Of a stretch of 64,000 nucleotides of DNA, positions 15,776-24,593 are shown piece by piece. The translations under genes and the position numbers were made by a program. Position 1 is the stretch's first letter; each line of letters starts with the position of its first letter. The notes below the pieces were generated by a model that was not told the origin of the DNA, did not search any database, and saw nothing but the letters and a program-made list of their open reading frames with translations. Source of the stretch: Candidatus Magnetominusculus dajiuhuensis. Lineage in GTDB: Bacteria > Nitrospirota > Thermodesulfovibrionia > Thermodesulfovibrionales > Magnetobacteriaceae. The DNA lies in NCBI GenBank assembly GCA_015233465.1, contig JADFXP010000009.1, forward strand, positions 44,883 through 108,882. Direction: 5' to 3'.

Positions 15776-16777
15776 TTATTTAATAGCCTTCACCCCGTCC
15801 TTATACCCCTGCTCAATAGACTGTGTCAGTGATTTTTTCGTAAAATCAGTAGCCATTGAAAGCAGCTCAGGTTTTGCTGGTGTGATAGTTGTAATTTTAT
15901 GAATCTTTTTATGTCCCATCAGTTCAGTGAATGCTGGGTTAGTGCGAATCTTGCTCTCTTTTGGGAGTTCTTTGTCCATTTTATGAACCATATCAATGGA
16001 TGAATTGTAGAATTTAAATAATTTCTTATCATGAGATAATTTATTCTCAAAACGCATCTGCGTCATTCTATTAGAAACATCATTCATGTTTCTAGGCACA
16101 TGACCTTTTTGCGGAAATAACTCTATTACGATAAGTTCACGCTGTACATCATTTGCTACGTCTTCTATTTTTTCCAGCAGATTAATGGCTTGACTTAGCG
16201 GAGTATTTGAAAATAACCCGCCGTCCCAATAATACTTATTATCTACCTTAGTAAATGGAAATGATGGAGGCAAAGACCCGCTTGCAATGATCTCATCAAA
16301 GGTGATCTTTTTATTATAATTATCAAATTCCTTTAATTCCCCAGTCTCAATATTTATTGCAGTTATTCCTACTAATGGAGTCCCGCTGTTGAGTTTATTT
16401 ATATCTATTAGTGAATCTAAAGTTGAATAAAGCGGGAACATATCACTATAACTGGTTGCAAAAAATGGGAAGAAATAAAGCGCCATATTTGGATTATACA
16501 TCCCTGGATTACTTAATTGAGGAATAAATTTTTGAATCTCATCTGGTATAAATGGTAAATCAATGGCAGTTAATTTATCCCATAATTTCCCTAGTGAGGT
16601 CACTGGATCATCAATGCCGCCAGCAACCACTGCTGCAGAAATTGCCCCTATTGAGACTCCAGTGACTACGTCTAATTCAAAATCCTTTTGCTCAAATAAA
16701 GCCTTTATAACTCCATATTCATACGCCCCTAATGCCCCGCCGCCTTGAAGTACTAACGCCGTAAGTTTATCTTTCAT
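15776..16777 (-). CDS. Patatin-like phospholipase
   Basis: 333 residues on the minus strand. The oxyanion loop is 'LVLQGGGALGAYEYGV', the nucleophile elbow 'VTGVSIGAISAAV' (G-x-S-x-G), and the second half of the Ser-Asp dyad is in 'WDGGLFSNTPL'. Family members are serine lipid acyl hydrolases. No signal peptide or beta-barrel (Omp85) domain is visible, so it is probably a cytoplasmic or peripheral membrane enzyme. Gene start chosen at ATG 16777 behind GAGGAAG. It is divergent from rtcB. Confidence 0.92.
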   Translation of the reverse strand: MKDKLTALVLQGGGALGAYEYGVIKALFEQKDFELDVVTGVSIGAISAAVVAGGIDDPVTSLGKLWDKLTAIDLPFIPDEIQKFIPQLSNPGMYNPNMALYFFPFFATSYSDMFPLYSTLDSLIDINKLNSGTPLVGITAINIETGELKEFDNYNKKITFDEIIASGSLPPSFPFTKVDNKYYWDGGLFSNTPLSQAINLLEKIEDVANDVQRELIVIELFPQKGHVPRNMNDVSNRMTQMRFENKLSHDKKLFKFYNSSIDMVHKMDKELPKESKIRTNPAFTELMGHKKIHKITTITPAKPELLSMATDFTKKSLTQSIEQGYKDGVKAIK

Positions 16778-16866
16778 AGTGATTCTTCCTCTAAATTAAG
16801 TTAGATAATATTGTATAATAATATATAACAAGTGATTTTATCAATTGGAAATGAAGGAAATGTTGT

Positions 16867-18306
16867 ATGACTAGCTTTGAGAGATTAGATGATAACCGTC
16901 TGCTGCTGCCTGTTGATTATAAAAAGGAGATGAATGTCTCTGGTATTATATATGCAAGCGTTGAACTTGAAGGCCTTGTTGAGACAAGGGCTATAGATCA
17001 GGTTGCTGCTGTAGCTTCACTTCCGGGAATTGTTGGTTATTCTCTGGCAATGCCTGATATACATGCTGGATATGGATTTCCTATAGGCGGAGTTGCTGCT
17101 TTTGATATTAATAACGGCATAATCTCCCCAGGCGGAGTTGGATATGATATAAATTGCGGAGTAAGGCTGATAAGGAGTTCTATAACCAAAGATGAGATTA
17201 TGCCTGTTATGAAAGAGGCTGTCATTGGGCTTTATCATGCAGTTCCTTCTGGACTTGGAACTAAGGGGAATATTAGGCTGAATCAAAGAGAATTACTGCA
17301 AGTTTTTAGTCGAGGCGCAGGATGGGCAGTTGAAAGCGGCTATGGTAATGTGCAAGACCTTTTAAGGATAGAATCTAATGGCTGCTTGAGTGATGTTTAT
17401 ACTGAAACTATAAGCGAAAAAGCCATTGAGCGCGGGCTTAATCAACTTGGCACGCTTGGTTCTGGGAATCATTTTTTAGAGATACAATATGTGGATAAGG
17501 TTTATGATGAGGTAATTGCAGCGTCATTTGGATTATTTAAAAGACAGGTTACTCTGATGATACATAGCGGTTCAAGGGGGCTTGGGCATCAGGTATGCAC
17601 GGATTATATCTCTATAATGGAGCATGCAAGCCGTAAATATGGGATAAATCTGGTTGATAAGGAACTCTCATGCGCGCCGTTTAACAGCCCAGAGGGCGGG
17701 GATTATTTTTCAGCTATGAAGGCATCTGCTAATTATGCGTGGGCTAACAGGCAATGTATCGGAAGTAATGCAAGCGAGGCGCTGATGAAGGCATTAGGAA
17801 TGTCCCCAAAGTCAGCAGGATTTGAACTTCTGTATGATGTTGCCCATAATATTGCAAAGATAGAAAGACATATTTTTAATGGTAAAAAACTTGATCTAAT
17901 AGTACATAGAAAAGGCGCAACAAGGGCATTTCCACCCGGTCACAACGAGTTAACAGCCGAATTTAAAGTCACGGGACAGCCAGTGTTAATACCTGGAGAC
18001 ATGGGCAGGGCATCGTATGTGATGTCAGGGTTGGAAGGGAGTATGAATAATACCTTTGGCTCTACATGTCATGGGGCAGGCAGGGTGATGTCAAGACATC
18101 AGGCACTAAAGGCTGCTAAGGGCAGGTCAATATTTAGAGAGATGGAGGATTTGGGAATAATGCTGATAGCAAGCGATAAACGCAGCATTGGCGAGGAGAT
18201 GAGCGAGGCATATAAGGATGTGTCAAAGGTTATAGATGTGGTAGAGGCATCAGGACTTTGTAAAAAGGTGGCAAGATTAAGACCTATTGGGGTGGTTAAG
18301 GGGTAA
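16867..18306 (+). CDS. rtcB: RNA-splicing ligase RtcB
   Basis: 479 residues, close to the family norm and without an intein. Conserved pieces include 'GGVGYDINCGVRL' (metal-binding Cys), 'LGTLGSGNHFLEIQ', 'MIHSGSRGLGHQV', 'IVHRKGATRAFPPGH' and 'STCHGAGRVMSR'. The family joins RNA 2',3'-cyclic phosphate or 3'-phosphate ends to 5'-OH ends using GTP, with a histidine-GMP intermediate, in RNA repair. No archease gene is adjacent. The start ATG at 16867 has only a weak ribosome-binding site. Confidence 0.95.
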   Translation: MTSFERLDDNRLLLPVDYKKEMNVSGIIYASVELEGLVETRAIDQVAAVASLPGIVGYSLAMPDIHAGYGFPIGGVAAFDINNGIISPGGVGYDINCGVRLIRSSITKDEIMPVMKEAVIGLYHAVPSGLGTKGNIRLNQRELLQVFSRGAGWAVESGYGNVQDLLRIESNGCLSDVYTETISEKAIERGLNQLGTLGSGNHFLEIQYVDKVYDEVIAASFGLFKRQVTLMIHSGSRGLGHQVCTDYISIMEHASRKYGINLVDKELSCAPFNSPEGGDYFSAMKASANYAWANRQCIGSNASEALMKALGMSPKSAGFELLYDVAHNIAKIERHIFNGKKLDLIVHRKGATRAFPPGHNELTAEFKVTGQPVLIPGDMGRASYVMSGLEGSMNNTFGSTCHGAGRVMSRHQALKAAKGRSIFREMEDLGIMLIASDKRSIGEEMSEAYKDVSKVIDVVEASGLCKKVARLRPIGVVKG

Positions 18307-18373
18307 TTGCTTAATTGTTGAAAATGTTATATAATAACAATATAGGATTATCTTTAATTTAGGAGGTAAGATT

Positions 18374-18640
18374 ATGTCTTTGATGGTGTTTGAGGGTGTA
18401 TTAGGCAAGGATTTGTCTGGTTTGATAGCGAGTTTAAATACTGATCCAGAGAAGTCTTTTACAGTTACGATTGAAGAGATTGAGGATGAAGATATGCCGC
18501 CTGAAGAGATGATTAGTCAAAAGTTGATTGATGCGGTTAAGCGGAGCGAGGAAGATATTAAGGCTGGACGTTATACAGAATGTAAAACAAATGAAGATAT
18601 CGATAGTTTTTTCAAAAAAATCTTAGATGAACAAGAATGA
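18374..18640 (+). CDS. Small acidic protein, possible antitoxin-like
   Basis: 88 residues behind a strong TTAGGAGG ribosome-binding site. The N-terminal half is of unknown type ('MSLMVFEGVLGKDLSGLIA'). The C-terminal half ('SEEDIKAGRYTECKTNEDI') resembles the tail of RelB/Phd-type antitoxins. The protein is strongly acidic, as antitoxins often are. Its stop overlaps the start of a 56-residue frame by 4 bases, which in turn overlaps mqnA by 1 base. A toxin-antitoxin role is a guess; it may only be a coupled small gene. Confidence 0.7.
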   Translation: MSLMVFEGVLGKDLSGLIASLNTDPEKSFTVTIEEIEDEDMPPEEMISQKLIDAVKRSEEDIKAGRYTECKTNEDIDSFFKKILDEQE

Positions 18641-18807
18641 ATAATTTTAAGGCTCATTTGGCTTATGGTTTTAAGATAGATTTAAAACGAGTCAGAAAAG
18701 ATTTTGATCTGATAGTACGTTGTAATAATAAGATTAATGAAATTGAAAAAACAATTATTTTCCATACCTTTCAGCACCACGATGAGGCATATAATTTAGG
18801 TAATTAA
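18637..18807 (+). CDS. Small hypothetical protein (56 residues)
   Basis: A short frame coupled at both ends: its ATG overlaps the preceding stop (ATGA) and its TAA overlaps the mqnA ATG (TAATG). The product begins 'MNNFKAHLAYGFKIDLKRV' and ends 'TFQHHDEAYNLGN'; it is basic in the middle and has three histidines near the end. I do not recognise the family. The exact fit of both junctions argues that it is translated. It may be the partner of the acidic 88-residue protein. Confidence 0.6.
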   Translation: MNNFKAHLAYGFKIDLKRVRKDFDLIVRCNNKINEIEKTIIFHTFQHHDEAYNLGN

Positions 18808-19628
18808 TGTTAAAGATCGGACAAATAGATTTTGCAAATCTCTATCCTATATTTTATGGATTAAACCGTCAGCTAAAGTCCCCTGATTATCAATTTATAA
18901 AGGGACCTCCTTCTCATATAAACCATCTCTTAGAGAATAATGAAATTGACGTTGGCCCTTGTTCATCTATTGAATACCTTCGCTCTGGCAATATTTATAA
19001 TTTAATACCTGGACATTCTATCAGTGCCGTTGGAGAGATTAAGAGTATCTCTTTATTCAGCGCCCTGCCTATAAACGAATTATCATGCCAATCTATATTG
19101 ACAACTTATAAATCAGAGACCTCTTCTGCGCTTTTAAGGGTTATCCTTGAAAGATTTCTTGGATTAAAGGCAAACATTACCATATCAAAAGAGACTTTAA
19201 AGCAAGGATTAAAGAATAATTCTGCTTATTTATTGATAGGAGATGACGCGCTTAATGAGGCTTGCATTAATGGTTTTATGGATAATGACGGTATATTGGG
19301 TAATAGAGCAAATGATCTTTATCTATATGACTTATCTCTGTTATGGTATCAATATACAGGGCTTCCATTTGTCTTTGCATTGTGGCTTAGCAGTAAAGAT
19401 GCCGCTCAAAAAACACAATATAATAAGTTTATCGCTGAACTTGATAACGCTAAGATTAATGCGTTATCAGAGCTTAATGTTATAGCTCAAAGCTATCCAT
19501 CTAAGGGTGTAATTACTGAAAGTCTTCTTTTAGCATATTGGAATACCATCTCTTATGATCTTACTGACTTACATTTAAAAGGGCTTGAGTTGTTTAGACA
19601 ATATTTGATTGAGTTAAAGATTATTTAG
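18807..19628 (+). CDS. mqnA: Chorismate dehydratase MqnA (futalosine menaquinone pathway)
   Basis: 273 residues with the MqnA/MqnD-type periplasmic-binding-protein fold: 'LKIGQIDFANLYPIFYGL', 'GPPSHINHLLENNEIDVGP', 'LLIGDDALNEA' and 'YQYTGLPFVFALWLS'. MqnA converts chorismate to 3-enolpyruvyl-benzoate, the first committed step of the futalosine route to menaquinone. MqnB, C, D and E are not in the window, so the pathway is dispersed. Menaquinone would serve respiration. It is translationally coupled to a tiny upstream frame. Confidence 0.92.
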   Translation: MLKIGQIDFANLYPIFYGLNRQLKSPDYQFIKGPPSHINHLLENNEIDVGPCSSIEYLRSGNIYNLIPGHSISAVGEIKSISLFSALPINELSCQSILTTYKSETSSALLRVILERFLGLKANITISKETLKQGLKNNSAYLLIGDDALNEACINGFMDNDGILGNRANDLYLYDLSLLWYQYTGLPFVFALWLSSKDAAQKTQYNKFIAELDNAKINALSELNVIAQSYPSKGVITESLLLAYWNTISYDLTDLHLKGLELFRQYLIELKII

Positions 19629-19692
19629 TGCTATTATATTATAGTTGCTTTTTAATCTATTGGCAAACCCTGCAAGTCATTAAAGGGGAATT

Positions 19693-21000
19693 ATGAGATG
19701 TGAGATATTAAAAAACATCAAGATCTTATATGTTGAAGACGAGCAAAAGATCAGGGAAACTCTAGTCAAATCTCTCAAACGTCAAACAGGCGAGGTTATA
19801 GTTGCAGAAAATGGGGCTATGGGTTTAGAGATGTTTAACCTGCATAACCCTGACATTGTTATAACTGATATAAGAATGCCTGTGATGAACGGCCTTGATA
19901 TGGCAAGACAGATTAAGGCTATTAATTGTGATGTCCCGCTTATTATCACAACTGGACATAATGATGAGGAGTTTTTGCTTACTTCTATTGATATCGGAGT
20001 AGATAAATATATCAAAAAGCCGATTTATATGGAAGAACTCTTTAGTACCCTTGAAAAATTCTCTATTGATTTGGTTAAGGACAAGGCATTAGAGGCTCAA
20101 AAAGAGTTCATCCAATTAATCCTAGATATTAGCCCTGTATTTATAATGATATTGGAAGATAAAAAAATAACTTATTTAAACAAGGCATTTTTAAATTTCA
20201 CAGACAATAAAACCATTGAGGACTTTACCTCTGGCAGAAGTACAATTGACAGATATTTTCTTCAAAGCGATGATTTTTTTTATAAAGACAGGATATTTAA
20301 TGATTGGATAAATGATGTAATTAATGCCCCTGAAAAGGAATATAAGGTTTTAATGGCAAGTGAACGCAGACTCAAAGAAAAAGGTAAAATTTGCCTTCTG
20401 CGGGCAAGAAAAATACCTGATGTGTTTGTAAATGACAGATACCTATTGTCATTTACAGATATTACAACTATTGAGTCAGAGAGGCAGTTATATTTTGAAC
20501 TTGCTATGAAAGACCCTTTGACAGATATTTATAATCGTTTAAAATTCTTTGATGCCTTAAATGAACAAGTGATGAGGTCACAAAGGTATGGGCATATGCT
20601 TTCTTTGATAATCTTTGATATTGATCTGTTTAAAAATGTAAATGACACTTATGGCCATCCAGCAGGAGATTATGTGCTTAGAACAATTGCAGATATTGTC
20701 AAAAATAGTATAAGAAAACCTGACGTTTTTGCCAGATATGGGGGCGAGGAATTTGTAATCTTATTACCAGATACTAAATTAGACGGGGCTATGGATGTTG
20801 CTGAAAAGTTGAGACAGGAGATTGAGTGTTATAGATTTCATGACGTTGGCAGAGTGACGTGCAGCCTTGGGGTTTCAGAGTTACATAAGGATGAGGATGC
20901 TGATTTATTGTTAAAAAAGGCAGATCAGGCGCTTTATGTTGCTAAGCAGCAGGGGAGAAATCAGGTACAAACTGTTTGTGCTTGTAAAAAAATAGATTAA
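19693..21000 (+). CDS. Response regulator with GGDEF diguanylate cyclase domain
   Basis: 435 residues. The N-terminal receiver domain has its phosphoacceptor Asp in 'DIVITDIRMPVMNGLD' and the conserved Lys in 'YIKKPIYMEEL'. A PAS-like central section (about 135-260) follows. The C-terminal GGDEF domain shows 'DPLTDIYNR' and the active site 'ARYGGEEFVIL'. An RxxD inhibitory site ('RKPD') lies five residues before GGEEF, so product inhibition is expected. It should make cyclic di-GMP upon phosphorylation. No kinase is adjacent; the HD-GYP and kinase genes at 4.4-6.9 kb are plausible functional partners. Confidence 0.93.
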   Translation: MRCEILKNIKILYVEDEQKIRETLVKSLKRQTGEVIVAENGAMGLEMFNLHNPDIVITDIRMPVMNGLDMARQIKAINCDVPLIITTGHNDEEFLLTSIDIGVDKYIKKPIYMEELFSTLEKFSIDLVKDKALEAQKEFIQLILDISPVFIMILEDKKITYLNKAFLNFTDNKTIEDFTSGRSTIDRYFLQSDDFFYKDRIFNDWINDVINAPEKEYKVLMASERRLKEKGKICLLRARKIPDVFVNDRYLLSFTDITTIESERQLYFELAMKDPLTDIYNRLKFFDALNEQVMRSQRYGHMLSLIIFDIDLFKNVNDTYGHPAGDYVLRTIADIVKNSIRKPDVFARYGGEEFVILLPDTKLDGAMDVAEKLRQEIECYRFHDVGRVTCSLGVSELHKDEDADLLLKKADQALYVAKQQGRNQVQTVCACKKID

Positions 21001-21089
21001 TTTGCTCTTTTATCTTATAATCGCTTATAATTAAAATTAAATTATTGCTATGTTGGTATTATATTTATTGAATAATTAGGAGAAATATT

Positions 21090-21662
21090 GTGTTAATAGG
21101 ATTGACTGGTAATTTTGGATGCGGCAAGAGTTTGATTTTGAATTTTATGTGGCATTATGGAGTTGTTACAATAAGTGCAGACGATATTGTAAGCGAATTA
21201 TTAAAAGTAGATGCTGTAAAATCTGAACTTGTCTCAGTTCTTGGGGCTGTTTTAGACAATAAGGGCGATATAGATAAAAAGAAAATGGCTGAGATTATAT
21301 TTAATGATACAATTTTACGGAAAAAGGTTGAGGCTATAATACATCCAAAGGTAATGGAAAGGATTCGGCAGACTTGTGCCGATAACCCTGGAGAGATGGT
21401 TGCAGCAGAGATTCCTCTTTTATTTGAAGCTGGTCTTGAAGGCGAGATGGATAAGACTATAACCGTTACATGCAAACCAGAGATTATAAAAATGAGACTG
21501 GAAAAAAAGGGATTTAAAGAAGCTGAAATAAAATTAAGACAAAAAGCACAGCTTCCTCAAGAAGCAAAGGCAAAGAGGTCAGATTTTGTAATAGATAATT
21601 CTCTAAGCTCAAAAGAGACTCAAATGCACTTGAAAAATATCATGAGCAAGATAAAGGAGTAA
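21090..21662 (+). CDS. coaE: Dephospho-CoA kinase
   Basis: 190 residues starting at a GTG behind TTAGGAGA. The P-loop is 'GLTGNFGCGKSLIL', followed by 'ISADDIVSELL' and 'EIPLLFEAGLE', typical of CoaE. It phosphorylates the 3'-OH of dephospho-CoA in the last step of coenzyme A synthesis. The Nudix gene begins 6 bases after its stop, so the two are probably one transcript. Confidence 0.93.
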   Translation: MLIGLTGNFGCGKSLILNFMWHYGVVTISADDIVSELLKVDAVKSELVSVLGAVLDNKGDIDKKKMAEIIFNDTILRKKVEAIIHPKVMERIRQTCADNPGEMVAAEIPLLFEAGLEGEMDKTITVTCKPEIIKMRLEKKGFKEAEIKLRQKAQLPQEAKAKRSDFVIDNSLSSKETQMHLKNIMSKIKE

Positions 21663-21668
21663 AAATAT

Positions 21669-22262
21669 ATGTCTGAGCAGATAATGGTTTTAGATAGGGG
21701 ATTAATTAATCATCGTTTAATAAATGATAAGATGTGTCTTATAACTGAGGATACACAGGAGCTTATAGATATTATAATAGAAGATCATCGTTTTATCAAT
21801 AGAGATGAAGCTGAAAATAATGAAAGTTTTAAACAAATAATTCCTTATGTAATCATTAGAAATTCCGAACAGTATTATATGCTGAAAAGGACGAAAAATC
21901 AAACTGAAAGCCGTTTGCATAATAAATATTCCCTGGGAATTGGCGGACATATTAATCCTGTAAAGGTTGAGTGGAAGGACGAGATTATAATAGAAGGGCT
22001 TAGAAAAGAATTAAGGGAAGAGATTTCCTTTAAAGGCAATTACAGATTAGAATTTGTTGGGCTTATAAATGATGAAGGTTCAAGCGTAAGCAGGGTTCAT
22101 CTTGGACTTGTGTATATTATGACCGTTGAATCTCCAGAGAGCATCTCAGTGCTTGAGACTGATAAGATGACTGGGCAGTGGGTTAATAAATCTGATATTG
22201 TTAATTATTACAATGAATTTGAGACTTGGTCGCAGATTGCTTATGACTGCCTAATTAAGTGA
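21669..22262 (+). CDS. Nudix-domain hydrolase
   Basis: 197 residues. The Nudix box spans about 97-122 with 'GGHINPV' and 'EGLRKELREEI' (the G-x5-E-x7-RE-U-x-EE pattern, with extra residues between the glycines and the first Glu). The N-terminal 60 residues ('MVLDRGLINHRLINDK') are outside the core. Nudix enzymes hydrolyse nucleoside diphosphate-linked substrates; specificity cannot be read from the sequence. It follows coaE closely. Confidence 0.88.
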   Translation: MSEQIMVLDRGLINHRLINDKMCLITEDTQELIDIIIEDHRFINRDEAENNESFKQIIPYVIIRNSEQYYMLKRTKNQTESRLHNKYSLGIGGHINPVKVEWKDEIIIEGLRKELREEISFKGNYRLEFVGLINDEGSSVSRVHLGLVYIMTVESPESISVLETDKMTGQWVNKSDIVNYYNEFETWSQIAYDCLIK

Positions 22263-22268
22263 AAAGAA

Positions 22269-22392
22269 AATACCCCGTCTGCTCCGCAGCCACCCCTTTT
22301 AAAAAAGGGGAATTTAAAACATTCAATAAAGACTTATATATTTAATTCCCCTTTTTTAAAAGGGGTGGCAGGCTTAAGCCTGACGGGGTATT
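22269..22392. repeat. 124-bp inverted repeat element (MITE-like)
   Basis: The ends 'taccccgtctg' and 'gacggggta' are inverted, and inside them 'ccacccctttt..aaggggaatt' pairs with 'aattcccctt..aaaaggggtgg', leaving an AT-rich centre. It could fold into one long hairpin and serve as a bidirectional terminator. A related half element is at 41287-41332. It lies just before the chorismate-binding enzyme gene. Confidence 0.8.
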
Positions 22393-22415
22393 ATTTTTTT
22401 ACTTTTAACTTAATT

Positions 22416-23912
22416 ATGATCTATCCATCAAAAAATGATTTTTTGGAATTAGTAAAACAAGGTCAAATCCCGCCTATTTATAAAGAAATTTCTTATGCAG
22501 ACCCGCAGGATATATATTCAATTCTAAAAGAAATTAACAGTATCCTATTTCAGAGTATAAAGGGACCATTTAATATATCAAGATATTCATTTATTTGTTT
22601 TCAGCCATATCTTATCTTGAAGGTAGAAAGATCACAGACAATTGTTGAATCTAAAAGTAGAAAGAGTATCTCAAATAAAAATCCCATTCTAAGACTTCGC
22701 GAGTTGGTTACTGCTTATCAGCAAAGACCAATAGATTCTTTACCGCCTTTTCAAGGTGGCGCAGCTGGTTTTTTAAGTTATGATTATGTAAGGTATCTTG
22801 AAGATATTCCGTGTTCTGGTATTAAGGATATAGATATTCCTGACGCTCATTTTTTGATGATTGATAGATTGATCTCATTTGATCATAAAGAAAAAAAGGC
22901 ATGGATAATATGCTGTCCGGGTGCAAGGGATAATTACTTTGGGTTTAATGAGATTGATGTTGAATGGAATGATAAATATTTTAAAACAAGTGAATTAATT
23001 AATGATATTGAAAATAAAATCAAAAAAGGACTTAGCTTTAAAGACTCAAATCCTTCAATACCTAAAAAAGAAAATAATATAGAGATTAAACATTTAACGA
23101 CACGATCTGATTATATATATATGGTCAAGGCTGCACTTGAGTACATAAAGGCTGGGGATATATTTCAGGCAAATCTTTCTCAAAGGGTGGGCGCGGATAT
23201 ATCTGATACAGACCCTTGGGAGATATATAAAACGCTTTCAGTGATTAATCCATCTCCATTTGCCTGTTATTTAGATTTTGGCGGTTATCAGATAGTAAGC
23301 TCTTCTCCAGAGCGTCTTGTGAAGGTGGAAAGAGGCAGCCCTTCTATCGTTGAAACCAGGCCTATTGCAGGGACAAGGCCAAGGGGCGGCACAGAGAATG
23401 AGGATATGGCTATGCGGAAGGAATTATTGTTAAATGAAAAAGAGCGGGCTGAGCATATTATGTTAATTGATCTGGAGCGAAATGATATAGGGCGGGTCTG
23501 TGAATATGGGAGTGTTAAGGTTGATGAGTTGATGATAACAGAGTTATATTCTCATGTAATACATATTGTTTCAAATGTTATTGGGCAGTTAAAGTCAGAT
23601 AAGGATTGTTTTGATACATTAGAGGCGGTATTTCCGGGCGGCACGATAACAGGTGTTCCAAAGGTAAGGTGTATGGAGATAATTGATGAGCTTGAACCTG
23701 TATTAAGGGGCCCGTATACAGGGAGCGCAGGGTATATTGGTTTTTCAAAGGATATGGATTTTAATATAATCATCAGGACATTTCTAATAAAGGATAAGAT
23801 GGCATATGTGCAGGCAGGGGCAGGGATTGTGGCAGATTCTAATCCAGAGGCTGAATATTATGAGTCATTAAAAAAAGCCGAAGCTCTAGTAAAAACCTTG
23901 AAATCAATATAA
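22416..23912 (+). CDS. Chorismate-binding synthase component I (PabB/TrpE family)
   Basis: 498 residues from the ATG at 22416; an upstream in-frame extension would be encoded by the inverted repeat and is rejected. The C-terminal catalytic domain has 'FQANLSQRV', 'ETRPIAGTRPRGG', 'LIDLERNDIGRV' and 'FPGGTITGVPKVRCMEIID'. 'DFNIIIRT' and 'YTGSAGYIGF' favour PabB (aminodeoxychorismate synthase, folate), whereas 'PIAGT' (Ala, not the PabB Lys) favours TrpE (anthranilate synthase, tryptophan). No glutamine amidotransferase subunit or trp gene adjoins. I leave the choice open, leaning to PabB. Confidence 0.85.
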   Translation: MIYPSKNDFLELVKQGQIPPIYKEISYADPQDIYSILKEINSILFQSIKGPFNISRYSFICFQPYLILKVERSQTIVESKSRKSISNKNPILRLRELVTAYQQRPIDSLPPFQGGAAGFLSYDYVRYLEDIPCSGIKDIDIPDAHFLMIDRLISFDHKEKKAWIICCPGARDNYFGFNEIDVEWNDKYFKTSELINDIENKIKKGLSFKDSNPSIPKKENNIEIKHLTTRSDYIYMVKAALEYIKAGDIFQANLSQRVGADISDTDPWEIYKTLSVINPSPFACYLDFGGYQIVSSSPERLVKVERGSPSIVETRPIAGTRPRGGTENEDMAMRKELLLNEKERAEHIMLIDLERNDIGRVCEYGSVKVDELMITELYSHVIHIVSNVIGQLKSDKDCFDTLEAVFPGGTITGVPKVRCMEIIDELEPVLRGPYTGSAGYIGFSKDMDFNIIIRTFLIKDKMAYVQAGAGIVADSNPEAEYYESLKKAEALVKTLKSI

Positions 23913-23993
23913 TTATGGGGTAAAGGGGGCGAGCCCCCTTTTGGGTGCCATCCCTAAAGGGAGCCCTTGGGCAAAGCCCTCAAGGAGATGCCT
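23913..23993 (+). repeat. Family A palindromic repeat, copy 2
   Basis: 'taaagggggcgagccccctt' followed by two weaker hairpins ('aagggagccctt', 'gagggctttg' reversed) and the end 'gagatgcctttt'. It sits between the converging chorismate-enzyme and cyclophilin genes, three bases from the cyclophilin stop. Confidence 0.75.
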
Positions 23994-23995
23994 TT

Positions 23996-24469
23996 TTAAA
24001 TTATGTTAATTGTCATTTCAATTCTTTCATTGGGGTTATCTCTGGCATCTCTAGGTTGTGACACTATTTTATTTACCGCGTCCATGCCGTCAGTAACCTC
24101 GCCGAACACAGTATATTGCCCATCAAGGAATGGGGCATCAGCTACGCAGATGAAAAACTGAGATCCAGCGCTGTCTGGGTTAGCGGCTCTTGCCATTGAG
24201 AGGGTCCCTGCCTTATGGGGTTTTTTATTGAACTCTGCTTTAAGCGTAAAACCAGGTCCTCCAGTGCCATGAGTAGACTTGTCACTATCTTTTGAATTAG
24301 GGTCTCCACCTTGAATCATAAATCCGGGAATGACTCTGTGAAAGGTTGTGCCGTTATAGAATCCTTCTTGAGATAGTTTGATAAAACTCTCAACGTGTTT
24401 TGGTGCTGCATCTGGAAAGAATTGAAGGGTTATATCCCCAAATTTGGTTTTGATTATTGCATTTGACAT
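23996..24469 (-). CDS. Cyclophilin-type peptidyl-prolyl cis-trans isomerase
   Basis: 157 residues on the minus strand, a single cyclophilin domain: 'FHRVIPGFMIQGGDP' (catalytic Arg), 'GTLSMARAANPDSAGSQFF' and 'FLDGQYTVFGEVTDGMD'. It lacks a signal peptide, so it is cytoplasmic. It catalyses proline isomerisation during protein folding. Size and motifs match bacterial PpiB-type enzymes. The gene is followed directly by a family A repeat. Confidence 0.95.
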   Translation of the reverse strand: MSNAIIKTKFGDITLQFFPDAAPKHVESFIKLSQEGFYNGTTFHRVIPGFMIQGGDPNSKDSDKSTHGTGGPGFTLKAEFNKKPHKAGTLSMARAANPDSAGSQFFICVADAPFLDGQYTVFGEVTDGMDAVNKIVSQPRDARDNPNERIEMTINII

Positions 24470-24593
24470 TAATATTTTCTCCCTTATGGATTTTTTTAGA
24501 TAATAGTATTATTATAACAAAATATTATATAATATTTTTTATTTTAATGCCTTGCGGAGTTTAAGGTGCAGTGCCCAACGGTAAACTTATTCA

